This document shows positions 1 through 6,273 of a stretch of DNA of 6,537 nucleotides, in pieces. The position numbers and the translations under genes are program-made. Position 1 is the stretch's first letter. Each line of letters starts with the position of its first letter. The DNA comes from JBGSIZ01 sp041742255 (GTDB taxonomy: Bacteria > Pseudomonadota > Alphaproteobacteria > Rhodobacterales > Rhodobacteraceae). The stretch covers positions 1-6,537 of the forward strand of contig JBGSIZ010000275.1 of assembly GCA_041742255.1 (NCBI GenBank). The letters run 5' to 3'. The notes beneath the pieces were generated by a model that saw only the letters and a program-made list of their open reading frames with translations, made no database searches and had not been told where the DNA came from.

Positions 1-588
1 CGCGTCGGCATCCAGTGCCAGCGCGATCCCGGCGGTCAATCCGCCCCCGCCACAACACACCAGAACATCCGCCGCCGTGATCCCCAACCGGGCGGCATCG
101 CCGGCAATTTCCAACCCAACGGTGCCTTGGCCCGCGATCACCTGCGCGTTGTCAAAGGGTTTGATCAGGGTCAGACCGCGCGCGGCGGACAATTCGGCAC
201 CGATGGCGTCCCGGTCCCCGGTCGCGCGGTCATACAACACCACTTGCGCACCCAAGGCGCGGGTGTTGGCGATTTTTACGGCGGGGGCATCGGACGGCAT
301 CAGGATCACACAGGGGGCACCAAACGCGGCAGCGGCGCGCGCCACCCCTTGCGCGTGGTTCCCGCTGGAATAGGCGATGACGCCTGCGGCACGGTCCTGC
401 GGTGACAGGGCAGACAAGGCGGCCCAACCGCCACGGGCCTTGAAACTTCCGGTGTGTTGCAGACATTCGGGTTTGACCAGAACCCGCCGCCCGGCCATGG
501 CATCAAGGGCAGGAGACGACAGCAACGGGGTGTGGCGAATATGCCCCTGCGCGCGGATCGCGGCGGCGCGGATCATGTCGATATTCAC
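1..588 (-). CDS. Threonine/serine dehydratase, PLP fold type II (3' end cut by window)
   Basis: Only the first 196 codons are present; the frame is open to the left edge, and family members are usually about 310-330 residues. The family removes water and ammonia from L-threonine or L-serine to give 2-oxobutanoate or pyruvate, using pyridoxal phosphate in the cytoplasm. Visible motifs are GSFKARG at residues 47-53 with the presumed PLP lysine at K50, the SSGNHAQG loop at 74-81 that contacts the cofactor, and the glycine-rich phosphate-binding loop CGGGGL at 179-184. The chosen start is a GTG whose last bases overlap the upstream hydrolase stop (GTGA), with only a weak GGGA ribosome site, so translational coupling is likely. 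An ATG four codons later has no ribosome site. The biosynthetic enzyme's C-terminal ACT domain cannot be judged here. A relative such as serine racemase or hydroxyaspartate dehydratase is possible; fold and cofactor use are secure, substrate is not. Confidence 0.88.
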   Translation of the reverse strand, partial: MNIDMIRAAAIRAQGHIRHTPLLSSPALDAMAGRRVLVKPECLQHTGSFKARGGWAALSALSPQDRAAGVIAYSSGNHAQGVARAAAAFGAPCVILMPSDAPAVKIANTRALGAQVVLYDRATGDRDAIGAELSAARGLTLIKPFDNAQVIAGQGTVGLEIAGDAARLGITAADVLVCCGGGGLTAGIALALDADA

Positions 589-1406
589 GGCAGCATCCCA
601 CCCCATGCGTGCAAGGCCGCAATCGCGGGGGGTTCGTCCAGAAACGGCACATGGCCCCGGTCGGGGATTACGGCATGGATCAGGCCGGGGTGACGGCGGG
701 CCATTTCGGCGGCGGTCTGGGCGGTCAACAGGTCGGAATTGGCCCCCCGGATCAACGCCACGGGCAATCCCGCCAGCGCGTCAAACAGGGGCCACAGATC
801 GGGGGTGGGTTTGCCGTCGTTCGCCAAAACGGCGTCGCGCAATCGCGGGTCATACCGCAGGGTCAGACCGTCCGGGGTTTCCAGATAATGCTGTTCGACC
901 TCGGCCAGCCAGCGGGTCATCGGGACGCCCTTGAAATGGGTCCACAATGCCGCGCGGGCCTCTGCGGCGGCGGCATAGGTGGGCTGGGCCGGGGGGCGGC
1001 CGATATAGCCCTTGATCACGTCCAGCCCCTTTGGGTCGATGACCGGGCCAATGTCATTCAACGCGACCCCGGTCAACCGATCCTTGGCAGTAGCGGCCAG
1101 AAACATCGCGATGAGACCGCCGCGCGACGTGCCCAGAATGGCGGCGCGGTCCAGCCCCAGATGATCCATCAGGGCGATGGTATCGGCGGCCTCTTGGGGG
1201 ATGGAATAGGTGGCGGGGTCGGCCCAGTCGGATTGGCCGCGCCCCCGGTAATCCGGGCGGATCAGGCGGATGCCTGCCAGATGCGGGGCCACATGGTTGA
1301 AATCCGCGCCGTTCCGGGTCAACCCGGCGAGCGCGATCACGGGTGTGCCCGCGCCCTCAACGGTATAAAACAAACGGGTGCCATCGGCCGCCGTCAGATG
1401 GGGCAT
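585..1406 (-). CDS. Alpha/beta-fold hydrolase
   Basis: A 273-residue serine hydrolase of the usual size for the family, with no signal peptide, so probably cytoplasmic. The nucleophile elbow is GTSRGG at residues 92-97 with Ser94. The likely acid is Asp225 in GANSDLL, and the likely base is His252 in DRGHVPFLDEP. An oxyanion-hole segment lies around residues 27-33 (AGLTRNG), and RPDYRGRGQSD at 50-60 is typical of the group. The fold suits ester, lactone or C-C bond hydrolysis; the substrate cannot be read from sequence. The start is the ATG within TGATG, overlapping the dehalogenase stop by one base, with a GGAG ribosome site about eight bases upstream; the frame extends further upstream but only across the dehalogenase gene. 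Its stop overlaps the dehydratase GTG. It is the middle gene of a tightly overlapping trio, which suggests a shared pathway or co-expression. Confidence 0.9.
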   Translation of the reverse strand: MPHLTAADGTRLFYTVEGAGTPVIALAGLTRNGADFNHVAPHLAGIRLIRPDYRGRGQSDWADPATYSIPQEAADTIALMDHLGLDRAAILGTSRGGLIAMFLAATAKDRLTGVALNDIGPVIDPKGLDVIKGYIGRPPAQPTYAAAAEARAALWTHFKGVPMTRWLAEVEQHYLETPDGLTLRYDPRLRDAVLANDGKPTPDLWPLFDALAGLPVALIRGANSDLLTAQTAAEMARRHPGLIHAVIPDRGHVPFLDEPPAIAALHAWGGMLP

Positions 1407-2083
1407 CAGACAAGCTCCGGTATGACGCTCAGATCGGGCAGGATGCGGTGCGGGGTTGCATACAACCGGTCCACCGGCAGGCCCGCGCGGTTCACCCAGA
1501 TAGAGGCAAAGCCGTATCCGGCCGCCCCTGCCGCGTCCCACCCGTTCGAGGATGCAAACAACACCTCGGTTTGGGGCACGTTGAAATTCTCGCCCACAAG
1601 GTCATAGACGCGCATGTGGGGTTTATACTGGCCACATTCCTCGACCGATAGAACATCATCCAGATATTCACCGATGCCCGCCGACCGGACGGCGGCCTGC
1701 AACATGGCGGGGGCACCGTTGGACAGGATCAACACCGTCTTGCCCTTTTCCTTGAGCGCGCGGAGCATGGCGGGCACTTCGGGATAGGCGGGCAATTCCT
1801 TGTAAACGGCCAACAGCCGGGCGCGCAGGGCGTTGTTGTGCAGGCCCGATGCCTCCATCGCCCAATCCAGCCCATCCTGCGTCACCTGCCAGAAATCGAC
1901 GTGACGATCGGCGATGGTGCGCAACCAGCTGTATTCCAGTTGTTTGGCACGCCAGTCCGCTGCCAGCTTGGGCCAGACAGCGGCCAATTGATCCTGACCG
2001 GGTTCCCCCGCGATCTGCCGGGCGGCAGCGTTCACATCAAACAGCGTCCCGTAGGCGTCAAAGACGCAAGTGGTTATTGGCAT
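1406..2083 (-). CDS. Haloacid dehalogenase, type II ((S)-2-haloacid dehalogenase family)
   Basis: A 225-residue HAD-superfamily protein of normal length for type II dehalogenases, which hydrolyse (S)-2-haloacids to (R)-2-hydroxyacids through an aspartyl-ester intermediate. Nearly all residues known from the well-studied L-DEX enzyme have counterparts: nucleophile Asp9 in FDAYGTLFD, an arginine at about 45 just before the KQLEYSWLR signature (48-56), Ser121-Asn122 in LSNG, Lys154 and Tyr160 in YKPHMRVY, and Ser178/Asn180/Asp183 in SSNGWD. This pattern separates it from phosphatase-type HAD proteins. The start is the ATG after a strong GGAGG ribosome site (2091-2095); an upstream in-frame ATG at 2116 adds residues not seen in the family. 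The stop overlaps the hydrolase ATG. The physiological substrate is unknown; natural organohalogens are common in the sea, but the habitat is inferred. Confidence 0.93.
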   Translation of the reverse strand: MPITTCVFDAYGTLFDVNAAARQIAGEPGQDQLAAVWPKLAADWRAKQLEYSWLRTIADRHVDFWQVTQDGLDWAMEASGLHNNALRARLLAVYKELPAYPEVPAMLRALKEKGKTVLILSNGAPAMLQAAVRSAGIGEYLDDVLSVEECGQYKPHMRVYDLVGENFNVPQTEVLFASSNGWDAAGAAGYGFASIWVNRAGLPVDRLYATPHRILPDLSVIPELV

Positions 2084-2191
2084 TGGGTGTCCTCCGTTCC
2101 CTGGCCAGCTTGGCACGGGTCGCGAGGTTGGGAAAGGGGGCAGGGGGACATGGGCAACAGATGCCCGAATGTCCGCCCGGTGGCGCGGGGG
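2084..2191 (-). other. Intergenic leader before the dehalogenase, with G-quadruplex motif on the plus strand
   Basis: These 108 bases separate the VOC gene stop from the dehalogenase start. The plus strand carries four G runs of 3, 5, 5 and 3 at 2130-2154, separated by 3, 2 and 4 bases, which fits the standard G-quadruplex pattern. Over 2121-2160 the plus strand has 21 G and 6 C, so the minus-strand transcript is C-rich and G-poor. I find no convincing promoter and no hairpin with a U tract here. Confidence 0.5.
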
Positions 2192-2614
2192 TCAATCCTC
2201 GGGCGGGCCTTCGGCGGCGGCATTGGGGTCCATCCAGAACGGTTCCCAAACGTGCCCATCCGGGTCCGCAATCGCGTGCAGATACATGAACCCCATATCC
2301 TGCGTCGGACGGAACGCGCGCCCGCCGTTTGCCATGGCCGCGTCAAACATCGCGTCCACCCCGTCGCGGTCGTCACACGACAGCGCCAGAATGTGGGGGC
2401 AGGTGGTGCGCGGGTCGCCGGGGGGCAATGTTTCGCTGAATTCGGCCCAGCGGGCGTGGATCATCAACATCACATGGATGGTGTCGGACACGACCACACA
2501 GGCGGCGGTGTCGTCCGAAAACGTCTCGTTTATCGTGAATCCCAGACCGACGTAAAACTGACGCGATACCGACAGGTTTTGAACGGGCAGATTGATGAAT
2601 ATGGACCGGGTCAT
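2192..2614 (-). CDS. VOC (glyoxalase/bleomycin-resistance fold) family protein
   Basis: A 140-residue single-domain protein made of two beta-alpha-beta-beta-beta modules, roughly residues 3-55 and 74-128. It resembles the predicted lactoylglutathione-lyase group (COG3607 type): the opening IFINLPVQNLSVSRQFYVGLGF, the ACVVVSDTIHVML strand pair, and the ending DPDGHVWEPFWMDP with Glu124 at the usual metal-ligand position. Family members bind a divalent metal and act as isomerases, lyases, dioxygenases or resistance proteins; this subgroup has no agreed substrate. The start ATG has a modest AAGG ribosome site about seven bases upstream. The gene begins 66 bases after the protease stop, and a candidate promoter lies in that gap, so it may open a separate transcript running into the dehalogenase cluster. 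The tail after residue 130 (NAAAEGPPED) is short, acidic and probably disordered. Confidence 0.88.
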   Translation of the reverse strand: MTRSIFINLPVQNLSVSRQFYVGLGFTINETFSDDTAACVVVSDTIHVMLMIHARWAEFSETLPPGDPRTTCPHILALSCDDRDGVDAMFDAAMANGGRAFRPTQDMGFMYLHAIADPDGHVWEPFWMDPNAAAEGPPED

Positions 2615-2644
2615 GACGCACCTTGGATTGTTCGATCAGGGTAA

Positions 2645-2673
2645 ATTGTTCCGTGGTCCGGCCCGCCTGACAA
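2645..2673 (-). promoter_or_regulatory. Candidate sigma-70 promoter for the VOC gene
   Basis: On the minus strand, TTGTCA (2673-2668) is followed after 17 bases by AACAAT (2650-2645). These match the consensus at 5 of 6 and 4 of 6 positions. Transcription would begin near 2638, leaving about 24 bases before the VOC ATG. It lies wholly in the gap after the protease gene. The motif ATTGTTC (plus strand) occurs at 2627-2633 and again at 2645-2651, overlapping the -10. This is a sequence match only. Confidence 0.4.
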
Positions 2674-2680
2674 GCCCCAA

Positions 2681-3463
2681 TCAAAGCCAGCGCAGCAAAA
2701 TCGGCAACCCGCCCACGGCAAATGTCGCCGTGGTGGCCAGATATGCGCCCAGTGCCAGTGTGGCGCGGGGCCGGGTCATCGGGCGCTGAACGTCCTGCAA
2801 CTGGGCCTTGGAAAACAGGCTTTGCGCGCCCATCAGCGCGAAAAAGAACAGGATCAGGGATTTCATCGCAATCGCGGTGACCACCAACAGTGCGCTCATG
2901 ACCGTGGCCACGATCAACCCCGCCGGGGGCCACACGGCATAGGCCATAATCCGCACGCAGCGGCCCCCGTCCAGCGGCCAAAACGGCAACAAATTGAAGA
3001 AGTTAAGGGCGCCCGTCACGATCCCGAACACATGCAGGAAATTGGCAGCCTCTGGCGCCGTATCCCACAACAACGCCGCCACGGCAAAGGCCAACAGCAT
3101 GGGCGCGATGCAGATCGCGGGACCCATGACGGTGATAAAGAAATCGTTTTCCTGCGTGGCGGGCACCCGGTTGGAAATCGCGACCCCGCCCAACAGCGGG
3201 ATCAACCGGAACCGCGCGTCGGTGTGCCCGCACACGCGGAAAGCGGCGACATGGCCAAATTCATGGATCGCCACGGACAGGGTTAACGCCACGCCAAACA
3301 GCGGCCCGAAAAAGAAAACCGCCGCCCCCACCGCCGCCACAGCCAACGCAATACCTGTGGTGTCCAGCCCCGCCACCCGCATCCCCCGAGGCGACGTCCA
3401 GCCGCCCATCAAGGTGGCAAACGTGACCGCGCCGATGGCGATGGCGACGCCTAAAAACACCAT
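2681..3463 (-). CDS. Site-2 protease family (M50) intramembrane metalloprotease
   Basis: A 260-residue, strongly hydrophobic protein with about six to eight membrane spans (approximately 1-20, 36-56, 57-78, 109-133, 143-160, 180-213 and 237-258). The zinc site is complete: HEFGH at residues 67-71 gives two histidines and the catalytic glutamate (E68), and NLLPFWPLDGG at 157-167 supplies the third ligand, Asp165. No PDZ or CBS domain is present, so it is a minimal S2P. The family cleaves transmembrane segments, often of anti-sigma factors or other regulators; the substrate here is unknown. Its ATG directly follows the fabI stop (TAGATG) with no good ribosome site, which suggests translation by reinitiation after FabI. 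Its position at the end of a fatty-acid operon hints at membrane-related function, but that is inference. Confidence 0.92.
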   Translation of the reverse strand: MVFLGVAIAIGAVTFATLMGGWTSPRGMRVAGLDTTGIALAVAAVGAAVFFFGPLFGVALTLSVAIHEFGHVAAFRVCGHTDARFRLIPLLGGVAISNRVPATQENDFFITVMGPAICIAPMLLAFAVAALLWDTAPEAANFLHVFGIVTGALNFFNLLPFWPLDGGRCVRIMAYAVWPPAGLIVATVMSALLVVTAIAMKSLILFFFALMGAQSLFSKAQLQDVQRPMTRPRATLALGAYLATTATFAVGGLPILLRWL

Positions 3464-4255
3464 CTAAACAAGGTTTTCCGGCTGCGGCATGCCAATCACA
3501 TGGAACCCGCCATCGACCCGGATCACCTCTCCGGTGGTAAAGGCCCCGGCGTCGGACGCAAGGTAAACAGCCGTGCCGCCCACGGCCTCGAGCGTGGCAT
3601 TGGACCGCAAGGGGGCGTTTTGTTCGGTGTGCCGGAACGTGCGGCGGGCGCCCGCGATGGCGGACCCGGCAAGGGTTTTCATCGGTCCTGGACTGATCGC
3701 GTTGACCCGGATTTTCTGCGGCCCAAGGTCATTGGCAAGGTAGCGCACGGCGGCCTCCAACGCGGCCTTGGCCACACCCATCACGTTATAGAACGGGGTC
3801 ACCCGGTTGGCGCCTTGATAAGTCAGGGTCAGGATGGTGCCGCCGTCGGGCATCATATCCGCCGCGCGCCGGGCCACGTCGATCAGGGAATAACAACTGA
3901 TGGTCATGGAGTTGCGGAAATTGTCGCGGCTGGTGTTGATGAACCGGCCCGCCAACTCGGCCTTGTCCGAATAGGCGATGGCGTGAACGACGAAATCCAG
4001 ACGGCCCCAGCGGTCCTGCAGCGTTTGAAACGCAAGGTCCATGGACGCCTCGTCGGTCACGTCGCAATCAACCATGATGTCGGACCCGACCTCGGCAGCC
4101 AACGGGGCCAACCGTTTGCCAAACGCCTCGCCCTGATAGGTGAACGCAAGTTCGGCGCCCGCCGCATGCATGGCCTTGGCGATGCCCCACGCGATGGAAT
4201 GGTCATTGGCCACGCCCATGATCAATCCGCGTTGGCCCTTCATCGTGATGGTCAT
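3464..4255 (-). CDS. fabI: Enoyl-[acyl-carrier-protein] reductase (NADH)
   Basis: A 263-residue short-chain-dehydrogenase-type enoyl-ACP reductase, which reduces trans-2-enoyl-ACP in the last step of each fatty-acid elongation cycle. The nucleotide-binding segment GVANDHSIAWG is at residues 14-24. The catalytic set falls at the same numbers as in E. coli FabI: Tyr146 (LTY), Tyr156 and Lys163 (YNVMGVAK). NAISPGPMKTLA at 185-196 and GEVIRVDGGF at 242-251 are family signatures. The start has an AAGGA site about eight bases upstream; an in-frame ATG four codons later is less well placed. It follows fabB by 21 bases and abuts the protease start. The position matching E. coli Gly93 is Ala94, and that matching Phe203 is alanine, both sites tied to triclosan sensitivity in E. 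coli; this may simply be the lineage's FabI type. Confidence 0.97.
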   Translation of the reverse strand: MTITMKGQRGLIMGVANDHSIAWGIAKAMHAAGAELAFTYQGEAFGKRLAPLAAEVGSDIMVDCDVTDEASMDLAFQTLQDRWGRLDFVVHAIAYSDKAELAGRFINTSRDNFRNSMTISCYSLIDVARRAADMMPDGGTILTLTYQGANRVTPFYNVMGVAKAALEAAVRYLANDLGPQKIRVNAISPGPMKTLAGSAIAGARRTFRHTEQNAPLRSNATLEAVGGTAVYLASDAGAFTTGEVIRVDGGFHVIGMPQPENLV

Positions 4256-4276
4256 GGATATTGTCCTTGTTGCGCC

Positions 4277-5506
4277 CTAGCCGTGGAATTTCGACAACAG
4301 CATGGACCCGTTGGTGCCGCCAAACCCGAACGAATTCGTCATGACGGTATCAAGGCCTGCGTTGTCCATCCGGACCGTGGCAATCTCGGCGGGGTGCAGG
4401 GCGGGGTCCAGCGTTTCGACATTGATCGACGGGGCGATGAAATCATGCTGCAACATCAACAGGCAATAGATCGCCTCTTGGGCACCGGTGGCCCCTTGGG
4501 AATGGCCGGTCATGGATTTTGTGCTGCTGATGGGGGGGGTGGTGCCTTCGCCGAACACGCGGCGCACGGCCATCACCTCGCCCACATCGCCGACCGGGGT
4601 CGAGGTGCCGTGGGCATTGATATAGCTGACCTTGCGGCCTTCCGGGATGGTGGACAGGGCCAGACGCATGGCGCGTTCGCCGCCTTCGCCACTGGGGGCG
4701 ACCATGTCGGCACCGTCCGATGTGGCGGCAAATCCGGTGACTTCGGCATAAATCTTGGCCCCGCGCGCCTGTGCGTGGGACAATTCCTCCAGCACGACAA
4801 TGGCGCCGCCGACCGCGATGACGAACCCGTCGCGGCCCGCGTCAAAGGCGCGGCTGGCCCGGGTGGGCGTGTCGTTGTATTTCGACGACATGGCCCCCAT
4901 CGCGTCAAACAGGCAGGACAAGGTCCAGTCGAGCTCTTCGCCCCCACCCGCGAACATGATGTCCTGACGGCCCATCATGATCTGGTCGGCGGCGTTCCCG
5001 ATGCAATGCAGCGAGGTCGAACAGGCCGAAGTGATCGAATAATTGACACCCTTGATCTTGAACGCGGTCGAAAGGTTCGCGGAAATGGTCGAGGACATGG
5101 ATTTGGGCACGGCAAAGGGACCGATCCGCTTGGGGCTGCCGGTGGACAAGACAATCTGGTGCGCGGCGAAAATCGCGCTGGTGGACGGGCCGCCCGATCC
5201 GGCGATCAACCCGGTGCGGGGGTTGATCACATCGGCCTCGTCAAGGCCTGCGTCGGCGATGGCCTGCGTCATGGCGATATGGGCATAGGCGGCACCCGGA
5301 CCCATGAACCGCAAGGCGCGCTTGTCCACATGGTCGGCCACGTCGATCTTGAGAGTCCCCGCGATCTGGCTGCGGAAATTGCGCTCGGCCATCTCGGGCG
5401 AGGCTTCGATGCCAGAGGTGCCCGCGCGCAAGGCGTCCGTCACCTCGGCAGCAGAGTTCCCGATGGGGGACACGATCCCCAGTCCAGTGATGACAACGCG
5501 GCGCAT
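4277..5506 (-). CDS. fabB: 3-oxoacyl-[acyl-carrier-protein] synthase I (beta-ketoacyl-ACP synthase I)
   Basis: A 409-residue condensing enzyme that joins malonyl-ACP to a growing acyl-ACP; FabB is the type needed to elongate the cis-3-decenoyl-ACP made by FabA. The thiolase-fold Cys-His-His triad is intact: Cys162 in TSACSTS, His299 in NAHGTSTPVGD, and His335 in KSMTGHSQGATG with Lys330 nearby. NSFGFGGTNGSMLL at 391-404 is the C-terminal family signature. Length and the opening MRRVVITGLGIVSPIGN match full-length FabB with no missing ends. The start is supported by a very strong GGGAGGA ribosome site at 5512-5518. FabF (synthase II) is the main alternative, but pairing with fabA and the overall sequence favour FabB. 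It is separated from fabA by 215 bases, unusually wide compared with the rest of the operon. Confidence 0.97.
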   Translation of the reverse strand: MRRVVITGLGIVSPIGNSAAEVTDALRAGTSGIEASPEMAERNFRSQIAGTLKIDVADHVDKRALRFMGPGAAYAHIAMTQAIADAGLDEADVINPRTGLIAGSGGPSTSAIFAAHQIVLSTGSPKRIGPFAVPKSMSSTISANLSTAFKIKGVNYSITSACSTSLHCIGNAADQIMMGRQDIMFAGGGEELDWTLSCLFDAMGAMSSKYNDTPTRASRAFDAGRDGFVIAVGGAIVVLEELSHAQARGAKIYAEVTGFAATSDGADMVAPSGEGGERAMRLALSTIPEGRKVSYINAHGTSTPVGDVGEVMAVRRVFGEGTTPPISSTKSMTGHSQGATGAQEAIYCLLMLQHDFIAPSINVETLDPALHPAEIATVRMDNAGLDTVMTNSFGFGGTNGSMLLSKFHG

Positions 5507-5637
5507 GGGTGTCCTCCCTTTGATGCGTGAACCTGTTTAGGACAGCGGGGCAGGGAGGGGCAACGTCAAAGGGGAAGGGTGGGGTGTGGGCGCGTTAGGG
5601 CGGTGCCAGTGGAATGGCGATCAGAGGGGGCAGAGCC

Positions 5638-5658
5638 ATAAAAGGTGGTCAAACCGCC
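5638..5658 (-). terminator. Weak intrinsic-terminator-like hairpin after fabA
   Basis: In the minus-strand transcript GGCGGU (5658-5653) can pair with ACCACC (5649-5644) around a UUG loop, with one C-A mismatch, and is followed at once by UUUUAU. Stem plus U tract resembles an intrinsic terminator, but the short stem, mismatch and brief U run make it weak. Partial termination would lower fabB-fabI output relative to fabA. Confidence 0.28.
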
Positions 5659-5679
5659 GTTGGTGCGCCATCCCTAGGT

Positions 5680-5710
5680 CGGGGCGGACCTGTTGTGCGA
5701 CCCCGCCCCG
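5680..5710 (-). repeat. GC-rich inverted repeat just past the fabA stop
   Basis: CGGGGCGG at 5680-5687 pairs perfectly with CCGCCCCG at 5703-5710 across a 15-base loop. It begins 11 bases after the fabA stop codon in the transcript. No U tract follows directly, so a role in 3'-end protection or processing of fabA mRNA is as likely as termination. Confidence 0.45.
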
Positions 5711-5721
5711 TGGACCGTCCC

Positions 5722-6231
5722 TCAACTCTCGCTCAACGCCACTTTCATGTCCTTGACGATATAGATCACCTCGCCGTCGGCCTCAACGATTCCGTCGGCC
5801 ACGCCCATGGTCAGGCGGCGGGTGGTCAGGGCCTTGGTGAAATCGACCTTGTAGGTCAGCATCTTGCGGTCGGGGCGGACCATGCCGGTCAGTTTGACCT
5901 CGCCCACGCCAAGGGCATAGCCGCGGCCCAGCCAGCCGCGCCAGCCAAGGTTGAAGCCGGTCAACTGCCACAACCCGTCCAGCCCCAGACAGCCGGGCAT
6001 GATCGGATTGCCGGGAAAGTGGCAGTCAAAGAACCACAGGTCGGGGGTGATGTCGAATTCGGCAACCACATGGCCCTTGCCGTGCAGGCCGCCATCCTCG
6101 GAAATTTCGGTGATCCGGTCCATCATCAGCATGGGCGGGGCGGGCAATTGGGCATTGCCGGGGCCGAACAATTCGCCCCGCGCGCATTGCAAAAGACCCT
6201 CGCGGTCAAAGCTGGTGGGGTAAATCGACAT
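5722..6231 (-). CDS. fabA: 3-hydroxydecanoyl-[acyl-carrier-protein] dehydratase/isomerase
   Basis: A 169-residue hot-dog-fold enzyme, full length for FabA. It dehydrates 3-hydroxydecanoyl-ACP and isomerises the trans-2 product to cis-3-decenoyl-ACP, the branch point to unsaturated fatty acids. The active-site histidine is His71 in FFDCHFPGNPIMPGCLGLDGLWQL, and the paired aspartate is Asp85; both match E. coli FabA (His70, Asp84). PPMLMMDRITEI at 32-43 and the retained Gly80-Cys81 of the PGCLGLD loop are also FabA-like; FabZ enzymes are shorter and carry Glu in place of the active-site Asp. The start has an AGGA site nine bases upstream. It is the first gene of the leftward operon and is divergent from the probable irr gene; a candidate promoter lies at 6276-6304. 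Cytoplasmic; no signal peptide. Confidence 0.97.
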   Translation of the reverse strand: MSIYPTSFDREGLLQCARGELFGPGNAQLPAPPMLMMDRITEISEDGGLHGKGHVVAEFDITPDLWFFDCHFPGNPIMPGCLGLDGLWQLTGFNLGWRGWLGRGYALGVGEVKLTGMVRPDRKMLTYKVDFTKALTTRRLTMGVADGIVEADGEVIYIVKDMKVALSES

Positions 6232-6273
6232 GCCGGTGGTTCCTGCTCTTGGGGGTCACGATTGTTGTTCAAA

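Larger units (their letters stand above)
5507..5721 (-). promoter_or_regulatory. Structured fabA-fabB intergenic region (possible attenuator or Rho-sensitive segment)
   Basis: No gene is visible in these 215 bases. In transcript order there is an 8-bp GC stem (5710-5703 with 5687-5680), then a hairpin with a short U tract (5658-5638), then a C-rich G-poor stretch. Over 5541-5600 the plus strand holds 34 G and 8 C, so the transcript holds 34 C and 8 G; such bias is typical of Rho loading sites. Within it the plus strand has GGGGAAGGGTGGGGTGTGGG at 5571-5590, a canonical G-quadruplex motif, preceded by three more G runs at 5547-5560. The best -35 match for a separate fabB promoter is TTGACG (5569-5564), but no good -10 follows at proper spacing. 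Confidence 0.4.

Noticed and set aside
1407..1541. N-terminal extension of the alpha/beta hydrolase from an upstream ATG at 1541.
   Set aside because: It would run across the 3' end of the dehalogenase in another frame, has an Arg/Gly/Pro-rich translation, and the ATG at 1406 has a good ribosome site and a family-like start.
2084..2116. Upstream ATG for the dehalogenase at 2116.
   Set aside because: The added residues lie before the conserved N-terminal strand and include the strong GGAGG ribosome site of the ATG at 2083.
2101..2116. Partial palindrome TGCCAAGCTGGCCA as a terminator or operator.
   Set aside because: The arms are imperfect, the loop is very short and no U tract follows.
3500..5530. 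A 676-codon open frame on the plus strand opposite fabI and fabB.
   Set aside because: It lies exactly antisense to two genes with complete catalytic motifs, its translation is low-complexity Gly/Arg/His-rich, and long antisense frames are expected from GC-rich codon use.
5539..5569. fabB promoter based on TTGACG at 5569-5564.
   Set aside because: At 17-18 base spacing the -10 is GCTGTC or CTGTCC; the TAAACA-like sequence is 24 bases away, too far.
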